A stretch of 64,000 bases of DNA, taken from contig CAMDOT010000005.1 in NCBI GenBank assembly GCA_945903635.1, positions 1 through 64,000 on the forward strand, given 5' to 3'. This DNA is from Rhizobium sp. Q54 (GTDB taxonomy: Bacteria; Pseudomonadota; Alphaproteobacteria; Reyranellales; Reyranellaceae). The position numbers were made by a program, and so were the translations under genes. The notes beneath the pieces are model-generated. The model saw nothing but the letters and a program-made list of their open reading frames with translations. It searched no databases and was not told where the DNA came from. The first letter of the stretch is position 1, and each line of letters opens with the position of its first letter. This document shows, piece after piece, positions 1-8,791 of the stretch.

Positions 1-2
1 CC

Positions 3-452
3 GGCGGCCGCCTGCTGCGCCTGCCGGCCGCCTTCATGATGGGTCCGATGATCGTGAGCGCCATCGCCCATCTCGGCGGGCTCACCAACTCCCAGCCGCC
101 GGGCGTGCTGGTAGCCGCGGCACAAATAGTCGTCGGTGCCGGCATCGGCTGCCGCTTCGTCGGCGCCAACCTCGACAAGCTGCACAAGGAGATGGCGGCC
201 TCGGTCGGCGCCGCCATCCTGCTGATCGGCTGTGCCGTGGGCTTTGCCGAGATCACGTTCCTGCTGACCGGCCTCAACTTCGATGCCACGGTGCTGAGCT
301 ACGCGCCGGGCGGCTTTGCGGAGATGAGCCTGATCGGCCTGGCGCTCGGCATCGAGATCGCGATGGTGGCGACCCACCATCTCTTCCGCCTGTTCCTGAT
401 CATCATCACCGGCCCGCTGGCGTTCCGCTTCCTGCTGCGCCAGGGCCCCTAG
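3..452 (+). CDS. AbrB family membrane protein, C-terminal part (5' end outside window)
   Basis: The frame is open to the left edge, so this is the C-terminal ~149 residues of a longer gene. It is very hydrophobic, with about four membrane segments and Gly/Pro-rich turns. The stretch RLPAAFMMGPMIVSAIAHL and the later YAPGGFAEMSLIGLALG resemble the AbrB/ammonia-monooxygenase-regulator membrane family, which carries an internally duplicated domain of ~170 residues; what is visible would be most of the second copy. The family's function is poorly defined. Nothing in the next gene, convergent and 22 bp away, helps to assign one. The family call is fairly secure; a substrate or role is not. Confidence 0.75.
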   Translation, partial: GGRLLRLPAAFMMGPMIVSAIAHLGGLTNSQPPGVLVAAAQIVVGAGIGCRFVGANLDKLHKEMAASVGAAILLIGCAVGFAEITFLLTGLNFDATVLSYAPGGFAEMSLIGLALGIEIAMVATHHLFRLFLIIITGPLAFRFLLRQGP

Positions 453-474
453 GCACGGCCCCCAGCTAGAGCAC

Positions 475-1290
475 TCAGGCACGCACGGTGATGCCGCCGT
501 CGACCACCAGCAGGTGGCCGTTGACGTAGGCCGCCTCGTCCGAGGCCAGGAACAGCGCGGCGTTCGCCGTGTCCCAGCCGGTGCCCATCTTGCCGGTCGG
601 CGAGGCCTTGTCGCGCAGCGCGATCATCTTGTCGTAGGCCTGGTTGTGGTCCTTCTCGCCTTTGGCGTACTGCTCGGCCAGGAAGTCGATCATCGGCGTA
701 TGCATCAGGCCGGGCAGGATGGCGTTGCAGCGGATGCCCTTCTCCGCGTACTGCGAGGCGATGGCGAGCGTGAGCGAATTCACCGCGCCCTTGCTCGCGT
801 TGTAGGCGAGATAGGAGATGCCCTTGGGGCTGCGGATCGAGGCGATCGAGCTCACGTTCACGATCGAGCCCCTGCCCTGCTTCTCCATCACCGGGATGAC
901 GTGCTTGGCCGTCAGGAAGAAGCTCTTCACGTTGACGTCGAAGACCTTGTCCCACTCGTCCTCGCTGAGGTCGACCGGCCCGCCCTGCGAGCCGATGCCG
1001 ACGTTGTTGTCGAGGATGTCGACCCGGCCCCATTTGGCCATGCAGGCATCGACCATCGCCTTCACGTCGGCATTCTTCGAGGCGTCGGCTTCGAAAGCGA
1101 CCGCCTCGCCGCCTTCCTTGGCGATGAGGCCGACCGTTTCCTCGGCGGCGACGCGCTTGCGATCGACGCAGAACACCCGAGCGCCCTGGCGGGCGAAGGT
1201 GACGGCCGTGCACTTGCCGTTGCCCCAGCCCGGACCGCTCGAGCCCGCGCCCACCACGATCGCCACCTTGTCCTTCAGCCTGCCCGTCAT
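475..1290 (-). CDS. SDR family NAD(P)-dependent oxidoreductase
   Basis: This is a 271-residue short-chain dehydrogenase/reductase. The N-terminal Rossmann fold carries a Gly-rich nucleotide loop at residues 14-25 (GAGSSGPGWGNG), longer than the textbook TGxxxGIG but known in some SDRs. NNVG at 95-98 replaces the usual NNAG. Ser147/148 with Tyr163 and Lys167 (YNASK) form the catalytic set, and PG near 200 is conserved. The start MTGRLKDKVA was chosen because it follows a GGGAG-type ribosome site and overlaps the stop of the upstream DUF1801 gene by 4 bp, so the two are co-transcribed. It acts as a cytoplasmic oxidoreductase on an alcohol or ketone; the substrate is unknown. A longer in-frame extension upstream is rejected because it would cover DUF1801. 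Confidence 0.9.
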   Translation of the reverse strand: MTGRLKDKVAIVVGAGSSGPGWGNGKCTAVTFARQGARVFCVDRKRVAAEETVGLIAKEGGEAVAFEADASKNADVKAMVDACMAKWGRVDILDNNVGIGSQGGPVDLSEDEWDKVFDVNVKSFFLTAKHVIPVMEKQGRGSIVNVSSIASIRSPKGISYLAYNASKGAVNSLTLAIASQYAEKGIRCNAILPGLMHTPMIDFLAEQYAKGEKDHNQAYDKMIALRDKASPTGKMGTGWDTANAALFLASDEAAYVNGHLLVVDGGITVRA

Positions 1291-1712
1291 GTCTTCTTGC
1301 TCCCACTTTTCTTTCGTAGATGGTGCGTCAAGGCCAGCGCGATGCAGTGGCCGAGCGCGCGGGTCGGTACGCGATCCTTCGCCGCCAGCACGATGGCGCG
1401 TTTGCCCTCGTAAGTGAACGTGTCGGGATAGATCGTGCGAAACTGATCGACCAGACCGCTCTGGCAGTGGAAATAGATCGCGTAGCCGTCGCAGTTCTTC
1501 AGGCGATCGATGCGGACTGTGGTGCCGCTGCCGCTCTCGGCTGTGAGATAGCTCGGCTGGCCCCACTTCAGTGTCTCATTCAGCGGGCCCACGCCCGGCG
1601 TGCCTGCGGCGGTGTCGAACACCAGCTCGCGCAGCGACATCAGCCGTGCCCTCAGGCCCGGCGGATAATCCTTGAACACTGCCGCCACCCGGGCGTCACC
1701 GAACCGTCTCAT
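1287..1712 (-). CDS. DUF1801 domain-containing protein
   Basis: This is a small cytoplasmic protein of 141 residues spanning one DUF1801 (YdhG-like) domain. Family features seen are the N-terminal LRELVFDTA helix, the NETLKWGQPSYL motif near residues 45-56, IYFHCQSGL and the C-terminal KRAIVLAAKD. The fold is a compact alpha/beta domain of unknown biochemical role, often described as iron-chaperone-like without strong proof. Its stop overlaps the SDR start (ATGA), so it leads a two-gene unit. The tail is Lys/Ser-rich (RKKSGSKKT). The family is clear and the function open. Confidence 0.85.
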   Translation of the reverse strand: MRRFGDARVAAVFKDYPPGLRARLMSLRELVFDTAAGTPGVGPLNETLKWGQPSYLTAESGSGTTVRIDRLKNCDGYAIYFHCQSGLVDQFRTIYPDTFTYEGKRAIVLAAKDRVPTRALGHCIALALTHHLRKKSGSKKT

Positions 1713-1795
1713 GGGCGAAACCTAACACACGGCTGGCGGTCGAAGGCGAGCCGTGGAATGGTTCCGGTAACGAACGAACCTAGGGAGGGTGTGGA

Positions 1796-2758
1796 ATGCG
1801 TCGTCGGACGTTCACGAGTGCGCTGGCATTGGGCGCTACGGCATCGTTGCGACCGGCCTCCGCCCAGGAGTGGCCAGCCAAGCAGATCCACATGGTGATC
1901 CCCTATCCGCCCGGCGGGCCGTCCGACGTCTCGACCCGCATCGTCATGGACCGCGCCGGCCAGATCCTCGGCCAGAGCGTGCTGTTCGACAACAAGGCCG
2001 GCGCCTCGGGCATGATCGGTGCGGAATACGTAAAAAACCAGCCGGTCGACACCTACACCTTCCTGACGACGACGACGGCGATGCTCTGCATCACCCGCCA
2101 CCTGCAGCCCATCCCATTCAGTCCGGAGAAGGATTTCATCCCGGTATCGCGCATGACGACGTCATGGGGCGCCTTCGCCGTCCATCCCTCGGTGCCGGCC
2201 AAGACGGTCGCGGAGTTCGTGGCCTACGCCAAGGCCAACCCGGGCAAGATCAACTTCGGCTCGGCGGGGCTTGCCACCATCACCCACCTGTTCGGCGAAA
2301 TGCTCTGTCTGGAAGCCGGCATCAAGATGGTGCACGTGCCCTATCGCGGCAGCGCGCCGGCGACGAACGCCCTGCTGGCCGGCGAAGTCCAGGCCCAGTT
2401 CGACCAGACGACGCTGCCGCACATCAAGGCGGGCAAGCTGCGGGCGCTCGCCATGCTGGCCGAAGTGCGCCACCCCGATTTTCCCGACGTGCCGACCTTG
2501 CGCGAGACCGGCTATGGCAAGGAAGGCGGTGATTCGTGGTTCGGCGTCCTCGCCCCCGCGGGCACACCGCTGTCGGTCGTGGCCAAGCTCGACCAGGCGA
2601 TCGCGGCTGCCCTGCGCGCGCCCGACATCATCACCAAGGTCCACAACGGCGGCATGCGCGTGACCTATCTCGGCCCGGCCGACTTCAAGAGCCGTATCGC
2701 CGTCGAGACGGCGATGTTCGGCGAGATCATCAAGAAGGGCGACATCAAGCTGCAATGA
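1796..2758 (+). CDS. Bug-family tripartite tricarboxylate transporter substrate-binding protein
   Basis: This is a 320-residue periplasmic solute-binding protein of the TctC/Bug family. The N-terminus MRRRTFTSALALGATA has a twin-arginine-like charge pattern and a hydrophobic core, with likely cleavage after PASAQ. The mature part starts WPAKQIHMVIPYPPGGPSD, the diagnostic Bug ligand-loop signature, and has VPYRGSAPA and PTLRETG further on. The ATG follows AGGGAGG by about nine bases. No TctA/TctB membrane genes are nearby, as is common for Bug proteins in such genomes, which often have many orphan copies. It would bind a carboxylate-type solute and hand it to a transporter encoded elsewhere or act as a sensor; the ligand cannot be told. 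Confidence 0.9.
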   Translation: MRRRTFTSALALGATASLRPASAQEWPAKQIHMVIPYPPGGPSDVSTRIVMDRAGQILGQSVLFDNKAGASGMIGAEYVKNQPVDTYTFLTTTTAMLCITRHLQPIPFSPEKDFIPVSRMTTSWGAFAVHPSVPAKTVAEFVAYAKANPGKINFGSAGLATITHLFGEMLCLEAGIKMVHVPYRGSAPATNALLAGEVQAQFDQTTLPHIKAGKLRALAMLAEVRHPDFPDVPTLRETGYGKEGGDSWFGVLAPAGTPLSVVAKLDQAIAAALRAPDIITKVHNGGMRVTYLGPADFKSRIAVETAMFGEIIKKGDIKLQ

Positions 2759-2828
2759 TCGCCATCCGACCGATGCCGGCCCGATCTCCCGCGTATACTT
2801 CTGCCATACCTCGAAAGCATCAGGGGTC

Positions 2829-3581
2829 ATGATCGATCCCGCTCCCCGTCATGCCGAGTACGACGACATCGCGGCCGAGTACGCCGCCTCCAAGCAACTG
2901 CCGTTCCGCATCGTCGTGGAGGCGCCGACGCTGTTCGACCTCGCCGGCGATCTCCGCGGCCTCGCCGTCCTCGACCTGCCGTGCGGCGACGGCACCTATT
3001 CGCGCGCGCTCGCCCGCCGTGGCGCCGCATCGGTGCTGGGTGTCGACCTGTCGGGCGCCATGGTCGAGCGGGCGCGCTCGATCGAGCGCCGGGAGCCGTT
3101 GGGAATCTCGTACCAGGTGGGCGACGCCGCCGGACTCGGTACGGTCGGCAACTTCGACCTGGTCGTCGCCTGCTACCTGTTCAACTACGCACACACCGCC
3201 GGGGAGCTGCTGGCCTTCGCCCGTACCGTCCGGGCCAACCTGAAGCCGGGCGGCCGGTTGATCGGCATCAACGACAATCCGCGCACGCCGCTGTCACGCT
3301 ACGGCGACTACGCCGCCCACGGCTTCTCGCGCACCATCGACCTGCCCCGCCGCGAGGGATCGCGCGTCCGCTACACCTTCCCCACGCAGGACGGGAAGAC
3401 CTTCGGCTTCGACAATTTCTGGCTGGCGCCCGAGGCCTATGAGCAGGTCTTCGCCGAAGCGGGTCTTGCCGACTTCCGCTTCGTCGACTGCCGCGCCGAG
3501 GTGCCGCCCGGACAGGACCGGGCGCTGTGGGACGATTTCGTGCGGGATTGCCCGATCACCGGGCTCGTCGCTTCGCGCTAA
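2829..3581 (+). CDS. Class I SAM-dependent methyltransferase
   Basis: This is a 250-residue cytoplasmic methyltransferase. The SAM-binding motif I is VLDLPCGDGTYSRAL near residues 48-62, followed by an acidic residue at the end of beta2 (LGVDLSGAMVERA) and motif IV DLVVACYLFNYA. The C-terminal half is less conserved and would recognise the acceptor (FGFDNFWLAPEAYEQV). The layout suits the toxoflavin/UbiE-like small-molecule methyltransferases. A short AGGGG precedes the ATG very closely. The gene converges on the MFS gene, sharing the four bases CTAA at the stops. The acceptor molecule is unknown. Confidence 0.88.
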   Translation: MIDPAPRHAEYDDIAAEYAASKQLPFRIVVEAPTLFDLAGDLRGLAVLDLPCGDGTYSRALARRGAASVLGVDLSGAMVERARSIERREPLGISYQVGDAAGLGTVGNFDLVVACYLFNYAHTAGELLAFARTVRANLKPGGRLIGINDNPRTPLSRYGDYAAHGFSRTIDLPRREGSRVRYTFPTQDGKTFGFDNFWLAPEAYEQVFAEAGLADFRFVDCRAEVPPGQDRALWDDFVRDCPITGLVASR

Positions 3582-4939
3582 CGCGCCGCGAACCATGCGC
3601 GCGGCCACAGGCACGAGATCGCGAGGGCACCCGCGAGACCGAGCGCCGCTGTCGTGAAGGCAAAGCGGTAGCCGGCAAGAAAGGCCTCCGGGCCTGCCTG
3701 CCCTGCCGCACCAGCAGCATGCAGCGCGGTCAGGACCGTGGCGCCGCTCACGATGCCCAGCGTGCGTGTCAGCAGCGCCAGGCTTCCGGCCACACCACGG
3801 TCCCTGCGTGCTAGGGTCGCCGTCACGATGTCGGTATAGGCGACGGTGAGCAGTCCTTGCCCGAGGCCTAGGATCAGCAGCGGCAGGGCGACGAGCGACA
3901 AGGGTGTGTCGACGCCGCCGCGGCCGAGCGCCAGCAACGCCAGGATTTCCACGACAATGCCGGCGAAGGCCGCCGGGCGCTGGCCGATGCGCCGCACGAT
4001 TCCGGCTGCCAGCGAGGCGCTGGCGATGCCACCGACGAAGGTCAGGGTAAGGACCAGGCCGCTGCCAAAAGGCGACAGGCCGAGCGTGTTCACCAGATAG
4101 TAGGGTGTCAGCAGCAGGATGGCGAAGCCTGCCGTGTTGGCCAGCACGTTCAGGACATTGGGGATGCTGAAGGCCGCATCGGCAAACAACGCCGGCCGTA
4201 TGATCGGCTCGGGAAAGCGGTTCTCGCGATGGATGAAGGCCGCGACACCCACCAGCGCAACCGCCGCAAGCACCGCCGCCATCCAGCCCGGCACGGCGGG
4301 ACGCTGCGAGAACACCAGCGCCAACAGGAGTGCGCTCATGCAGAACGACAGCAGAAGCGCGCCCAGCGCGTCGAACGGCCGCTCGTCCGGCTTGGGCGAC
4401 GGCAGGACGCCGGAGAAGGCCAGTGCCAGCAGTGCCACCGGCACCCTCATCCAGTAGACGGCACTCCAATCCCACAGGACGATCAGCGCACCACCCAACA
4501 AAGGGCCGGCGGCTGCGGCGATCGCCTGCGCTGCGGCAAAGCCGCCGAGCGCACGCGTGCGGCCGCTTTCGGGATAGAGCGAAGTGGCGAGCGCCGGCGC
4601 GCAAGACAGCGCCAGCGCCGTACCGACGCCCTGCCCTGCGCGCGCCCACAGGAACAGCGGCCAGTCGGGCGCAGCGGCGCAGGCCGCGCAGCCCACCGCG
4701 GAGATCGCGAGGCCGATGCGGAAGATCAGGCGATGGCCGAACAGGTCGCCCAGCTTGCCACACACCAGCATCAGCGAGCCGTAAACAAGCACGTAGCAGA
4801 TCACCAGCCACTGCACATCGCCCAGCGCGAGTCCGAAATGGCCGGTGATCGCCGGCAGCGCCACGTTGACGGCGATGTCGAGCGGCGCGAGCGAGGCGCC
4901 CAGCCCGACGATGGCGAGGCCGAGCGCCGGCCTCGCCAT
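3578..4939 (-). CDS. MFS transporter, DHA2-like multidrug/efflux family
   Basis: This is a polytopic inner-membrane protein of about 453 residues and 14 predicted helices, the size of DHA2 drug:proton antiporters. The first helix reads LGLAIVGLGASLAPLDIAVN, matching the DHA2 start (family form xxLDxTIVNVALP), and motif A is GKLGDLFGHR after helix 2. I prefer the ATG of MARPALG because the first helix follows at once and the gap to the upstream hydrolase stop is 14 bp; a GTG 54 bp upstream would overlap that gene. It probably exports a small hydrophobic or acidic compound. It lies downstream of a dienelactone hydrolase gene on the same strand and may share its transcript. Confidence 0.88.
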   Translation of the reverse strand: MARPALGLAIVGLGASLAPLDIAVNVALPAITGHFGLALGDVQWLVICYVLVYGSLMLVCGKLGDLFGHRLIFRIGLAISAVGCAACAAAPDWPLFLWARAGQGVGTALALSCAPALATSLYPESGRTRALGGFAAAQAIAAAAGPLLGGALIVLWDWSAVYWMRVPVALLALAFSGVLPSPKPDERPFDALGALLLSFCMSALLLALVFSQRPAVPGWMAAVLAAVALVGVAAFIHRENRFPEPIIRPALFADAAFSIPNVLNVLANTAGFAILLLTPYYLVNTLGLSPFGSGLVLTLTFVGGIASASLAAGIVRRIGQRPAAFAGIVVEILALLALGRGGVDTPLSLVALPLLILGLGQGLLTVAYTDIVTATLARRDRGVAGSLALLTRTLGIVSGATVLTALHAAGAAGQAGPEAFLAGYRFAFTTAALGLAGALAISCLWPRAWFAAR

Positions 4940-4953
4940 CGGAGGCGTGTCGG

Positions 4954-5613
4954 TCAGAGGTGCTTGCCCAGGAACGTCATCATGCGTTCCCACGCCTGCT
5001 TGGCTGCGGCGGCGTCGTAGGCCGGGCTCTTCTCGTTGGCGAAGGCGTGGGCGGCATCGTAGCGGAAGACCTCCGGCTTGTTACCGCCCGACGTCATCGC
5101 CTTCTCGAAGTCGTTCACGACCTGGGGCGTGCACCAGTCGTCGCTGTTGGCGAAATGGCCTTGCATGGGGATCTTGATCTTGGCCGGATCGGCGAGCTGT
5201 CCCGGCGGCACGCCGTAGAACGGCACGCCGCAGGCGATGCCGGAGACGCGCGCGCAGGCCGCCACGGTGAGCGCGCCGCCCAGGCAGAAGCCCATGACGC
5301 CAACCTTGCGGCTCATGCTGGCCAGGTGCTTTACCGCCCCGGCGATGTCCTGGTCGGAGGCGCCGACGAAATCGAGGCCGCTCATCATGTGGTTGGCCTC
5401 GTCGGGCTTCTGCGTCACACGGCCCTTGTAGAGGTCGGGCGCCAGCGCGTTGTAGCCGGTGGCGGCAAAGCGGTCGGCGACGCCCTTGATCTGGTCGTTC
5501 AGCCCCCACCATTCCTGGATCACGACGATCCCGGGCTTGCCCTTGCCCGCCTCGGCGACGTAGCCCTTGCAGTCGCTGCCGTCGGGACGCTTGAAATCGA
5601 TCATGCTGCCCAT
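4954..5613 (-). CDS. Dienelactone hydrolase family protein
   Basis: This is a 219-residue alpha/beta hydrolase. The nucleophile elbow is GFCLGG with Cys110, and the triad is completed by Asp158 or Asp159 (NSDDW) and His189 (DAAHAF). Glu34 in QEWWGLN matches the Glu that holds the cysteine in classical dienelactone hydrolases. Length and motif order equal those of the family, which opens lactone rings in chlorocatechol degradation, though many members have other ester substrates. No chlorocatechol genes are near, so the real substrate is open. It lies 14 bp upstream of the MFS gene and about 27 bp downstream of the acyl-CoA synthetase gene, so the three may form one unit. Confidence 0.9.
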   Translation of the reverse strand: MGSMIDFKRPDGSDCKGYVAEAGKGKPGIVVIQEWWGLNDQIKGVADRFAATGYNALAPDLYKGRVTQKPDEANHMMSGLDFVGASDQDIAGAVKHLASMSRKVGVMGFCLGGALTVAACARVSGIACGVPFYGVPPGQLADPAKIKIPMQGHFANSDDWCTPQVVNDFEKAMTSGGNKPEVFRYDAAHAFANEKSPAYDAAAAKQAWERMMTFLGKHL

Positions 5614-5640
5614 GGTTTCCTCCTGGTTTCTGCCGCGAGA

Positions 5641-7161
5641 TTAGAGCTTGGACCGCAGCTCCGTCTTGAGAATCTTGCCGTAGTTGTTCTTGGGCAGCGC
5701 CTCGACGAACTTGTAATCCTTCGGTCGCTTGAAGCGCGCGATGTTGTCGAGGCAGAGGCGGTCCAGGTCGGCCGGCGCCACGCTGGCGCCGGGCCGCGTC
5801 ACCACGAAGGCCACGACGTCCTCGCCCCATTCCGGATGCGGGCGGCCAACCACCGAGCATTCGGCGACGCCGGGATGCAGGTTCAGCACGTCCTCGATCT
5901 CGCGCGGATAGATGTTGGAGCCGCCCGAGATGATCATGTCCTTGGAGCGATCTTTTAGCGTCAGGAATCCTTCCTCGTCGAAGGCGCCGACGTCGCCGGT
6001 CCACAGCCAGCCGTCGCGCAGCGAGCGCGCCGTGGCGTCGGGGTTGTTCCAGTAGCCCGCCATCACCGGATCGCCCTTGCAGATGATCTCGCCGACCTCT
6101 CCCGTGGGAAGCTGGCGGCCGTCCTCATCGACGACGCGGACCTCCATGCAGGTGTCGGCGAGGCCGGCCGAGGCGAGCCGCGACTCCCAGCGTGGATGAT
6201 TCCGGTCGGCATGGAACTCGCGACTGAGATGGGTGATGGTCATCGGGCTCTCGCCCTGGCCATAGAGCTGGGTCAGCACGTTGCCCAGCGTGTCCATGGC
6301 GCGCTTGAGGTCGCTCACGTACATCGGCGCGCCGCCATAGGTGATGAGGCGCAGCGCGCCGGGCTTCAGTTCCGAGACGCTGCCGTGCTCGACCAGCCGC
6401 TTCACCATGGTCGGCGCCAGGAAGATGCTGCAGTCGGGCCAGCGGTTCATCAGCTCGACCGTCTCCGGCACGTCGTAATGGCCACTCTCGGGAAAGACCT
6501 GGACGACGCCGCGCGCCATCATCGGGAAGTTCCATAGGCCCGAGCCGTGGCTGATCGGGGCGGCATGTACGATCGAGCCGCCAGGCACCGGCCGGTCGAC
6601 GTCGGCATAATAATTGAGCGTCATCGCCAGCAGATTGCGGTGCGTCAGCATCGCGCCCTTGGGCCGGCCCGTGGTGCCCGACGTATAGAAGAGCCAGGCG
6701 AGGTCGGTGGGGTCGCAGTCGGCGATCGGGCTCGGATCGCCCACTGCCATGAAGCTGTAGGCCCGCGTCGTCGTGTCGACGATCTCCTTGAGGTCGGGCG
6801 CCTCGCGCGCCGCCTCGGCGATGGTGCCGGCGAGATCGGGCGTCACGAAGCAGAGTTTGGCGCCGGAGTTCTCCAGGATGAAGGCGAACTCTTTGGCGTG
6901 CAGCTTGGCGTTCATCGGCACGGCGCAGAGTCCGGCGTGCCAGATCGCGTACATGACCTCGATCGATTCGACGCAATTGGTCATGGCGAAGGCAACGCGG
7001 TCGCCGCGCTGCAGGCTGAAGCGGACGCGCAGATGCGTGCTCATGACGGCGACCTTGCGCCACAGGTCGCGATAGCTGAGATGCAGCCGAGCGCCGTGCG
7101 CCAGCGCCGGCAGATCGCGGAATTCCTGGGACGAGCCCAGCAGCAAATGAGCGATGTTCAT
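5641..7161 (-). CDS. Acyl-CoA synthetase (AMP-dependent ligase, ANL superfamily)
   Basis: This is a full-length 506-residue adenylating enzyme that activates a carboxylate to acyl-AMP and then acyl-CoA. The P-loop-like motif YTSGTTGRPKGAMLTHRN is near residue 160, the A5 motif is YGQGESPMT, the A7 motif WLWTGDVG, the A8 hinge KDMIISGGSNIYPREIEDV, and A10 ends with KNNYGKILK, whose Lys is catalytic. All core motifs are intact. The N-terminus MNIAHLLLGSSQEF has no export signal. It heads the leftward group acyl-CoA synthetase, hydrolase, exporter. Its start is divergent from the FAD oxidoreductase with a very short spacer. The chain length or aromatic nature of its substrate cannot be read from sequence. 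Confidence 0.92.
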   Translation of the reverse strand: MNIAHLLLGSSQEFRDLPALAHGARLHLSYRDLWRKVAVMSTHLRVRFSLQRGDRVAFAMTNCVESIEVMYAIWHAGLCAVPMNAKLHAKEFAFILENSGAKLCFVTPDLAGTIAEAAREAPDLKEIVDTTTRAYSFMAVGDPSPIADCDPTDLAWLFYTSGTTGRPKGAMLTHRNLLAMTLNYYADVDRPVPGGSIVHAAPISHGSGLWNFPMMARGVVQVFPESGHYDVPETVELMNRWPDCSIFLAPTMVKRLVEHGSVSELKPGALRLITYGGAPMYVSDLKRAMDTLGNVLTQLYGQGESPMTITHLSREFHADRNHPRWESRLASAGLADTCMEVRVVDEDGRQLPTGEVGEIICKGDPVMAGYWNNPDATARSLRDGWLWTGDVGAFDEEGFLTLKDRSKDMIISGGSNIYPREIEDVLNLHPGVAECSVVGRPHPEWGEDVVAFVVTRPGASVAPADLDRLCLDNIARFKRPKDYKFVEALPKNNYGKILKTELRSKL

Positions 7162-7226
7162 GGCTTCTTCACATTGATCGGAGGCAACTATTGCAGGCGT
7201 GGCATCGACCTTGCAATGTGCCGCCC

Positions 7227-8375
7227 ATGCAGGATTTCGATTTCGCCATCATCGGCGCCGGCATTGCCGGGGTCTCCGCCGCCTACCACCTTGCGCCCCA
7301 ACTCGCATCAGGGGGCCGGGTGGTCATCCTCGAGCGCGAGCATGTGCCGGCCTACCACACCACCGGCCGGTCGGCGGCGCTGCATTCCGAGACCTACGGC
7401 AATGCCTCGATCCGCGCCATCACCGTGGCGTCGGGCCGCTTCTATCGCCAGCCGCCGGCCGGTTTCACCGACCATCCATTGTTGACGCCGCGCGGTGCGA
7501 TCGTCGCCGGCCGCATCGAGCAGGAGGCGGCGGTCAAGGCCGCGGCCGCCGATTATGCCCAATTGGTGCCCAGTGTGCGCTGGCTCGACCCGGCCGAGGT
7601 GCAGCACCTGCAGCCGCTGCTGAAACCCGAAGCCGCGGGCGGCGGCGCGGTCTTCGAGCCCGAGGCCGACGACATGGACGTGGCCGCCATCCATGCCGGC
7701 TTCCTGAAAGGCGCACGCGCCGCCGGCGGCGTGCTGCGTCTCAATGCCGAAGTGACGGCCCTGGATCGCAAGGACGGGCGCTGGACGATCCGCCTGCGCG
7801 ACGGCGAGAGCGTGAGCGCCGCCAACATCGTGAACGCCTCGGGTGCCTGGGCCGACGTGCTGGGCGAGTTGGCAGGCTGCGCACCGATCGGGCTGGTGCC
7901 GAAGCGGCGCACCGCTTTCACCTTCGACTCACCTCAAGGCCTCGACCTCACGCACCTGCCGATGGTGATCGATTTCGACGAGAGCTTCTACTTCAAGCCC
8001 GAGGTCGGCCAGTTCCTGGGCTCGCTCGCCGACGAGACGCCGTCGCCGCCGTGCGACGCCCAGCCCGAAGAGATCGACGTCGCCACGGCCGTCGACCGCA
8101 TCGAGACGGCGAGCACGCTCACCATCCGCCGCATCAAGAACAAGTGGGCGGGCCTCAGGAGTTTCGTCGCCGACAAGAGCCTGGTGGCCGGCTACGACCC
8201 CAAGGTCGAGGGTTTCTTCTGGCTGGCGGGCCAGGGCGGCTACGGCATCCAGACCGCCGCGGCCGCCGGACGGCTGGCCACGAGCCTGGCGCTCGGCAAG
8301 GGACTGCCCGCCGACATCGCCGGTCTCAGCGTCACCGAGGCAGCGCTCTCGCCCGCACGCTTCACACTGCGGTGA
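7227..8375 (+). CDS. FAD-dependent oxidoreductase (glycine/D-amino-acid oxidase family)
   Basis: This is a DAO-family flavoprotein of about 382 residues. The dinucleotide-binding motif FAIIGAGIAGVSAAYHL is at the extreme N-terminus, HTTGRSAALHSETYG follows as expected, and the C-terminal FAD contact FFWLAGQGGYGIQTA is present. There are two possible starts. The ATG used here fits the family N-terminus (MQDFDFAIIGAG) but has no clear ribosome site. A TTG 36 bp upstream, at 7191, has GGAGG six bases before it and would add 12 residues. It probably oxidises a secondary or primary amine of an amino-acid-like substrate. It is transcribed away from the acyl-CoA synthetase; the intervening bases must hold both promoters. 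Confidence 0.88.
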   Translation: MQDFDFAIIGAGIAGVSAAYHLAPQLASGGRVVILEREHVPAYHTTGRSAALHSETYGNASIRAITVASGRFYRQPPAGFTDHPLLTPRGAIVAGRIEQEAAVKAAAADYAQLVPSVRWLDPAEVQHLQPLLKPEAAGGGAVFEPEADDMDVAAIHAGFLKGARAAGGVLRLNAEVTALDRKDGRWTIRLRDGESVSAANIVNASGAWADVLGELAGCAPIGLVPKRRTAFTFDSPQGLDLTHLPMVIDFDESFYFKPEVGQFLGSLADETPSPPCDAQPEEIDVATAVDRIETASTLTIRRIKNKWAGLRSFVADKSLVAGYDPKVEGFFWLAGQGGYGIQTAAAAGRLATSLALGKGLPADIAGLSVTEAALSPARFTLR

Positions 8376-8494
8376 TTGAATGATCACAGGACATCGCCAA
8401 GGCCTGACTTCCCGGTGAGGTCGGCGAGAGTCATGTTTGCGATGTGGAGACGCCCCCGCGCCCTCCGCGAGTGAACTCATCAAGGGAGTGACAC

Positions 8495-8728
8495 ATGACC
8501 AGGAAGACCCTCATCGCCACTGCGACCGCGATCTTCGCCGCGGGCGCCTTCGCCACATCGGCCAGCGCCCAAACAGTGAAGTGCACCGGCGCCAACTCCT
8601 GCAAAGGCACGAGCGCCTGCAAGACCGCCTCGTCGGCCTGCAAGGGCATGAACGCCTGCAAGGGCCAAGGCTGGACCGAAGCTGCGAACTCTGGCGACTG
8701 CACCAAGGCCGGCGGCAAAGTGATGTAG
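8495..8728 (+). CDS. bufA2: BufA2-type bufferin precursor, copy 1
   Basis: This 77-residue exported, Cys-rich peptide precursor has a signal peptide, MTRKTLIATATAIFAAGAFA, cleaved after ASAQ. It leaves a core of about 50 residues with six cysteines spaced as in KCTGANSCKG, ACKTAS, ACKGMNACKGQGW and a late Cys. This matches the BufA2 class of bufferins, RiPP metallophores whose Cys residues are oxidised by a DUF692 (MNIO) enzyme and which bind copper. The start follows AAGGGAG. A strong Rho-independent terminator lies 23 bp after its stop, so it may be its own transcript. It diverges from copies 2 and 3 near the C-terminus (GDCTKAGGKVM). That the peptide is modified is inferred from the cluster, not seen. 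Confidence 0.9.
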   Translation: MTRKTLIATATAIFAAGAFATSASAQTVKCTGANSCKGTSACKTASSACKGMNACKGQGWTEAANSGDCTKAGGKVM

Positions 8729-8751
8729 GTTCGTCGTCCCCCGACGAGCCC

Positions 8752-8788
8752 GGGGCGCCGCAGGAAACTGCGGCGCCCCGACCTTTTT
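8752..8788 (+). terminator. Rho-independent terminator after bufA2 copy 1
   Basis: A perfect 12-bp GC-rich stem (GGGGCGCCGCAG with CTGCGGCGCCCC) closes on a GAAA tetraloop and is followed four bases later by five T residues. It sits just behind the first bufferin precursor and ahead of the second. It should end or strongly attenuate transcription, which would separate copy 1 from copies 2 and 3. Confidence 0.85.
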
Positions 8789-8791
8789 CTG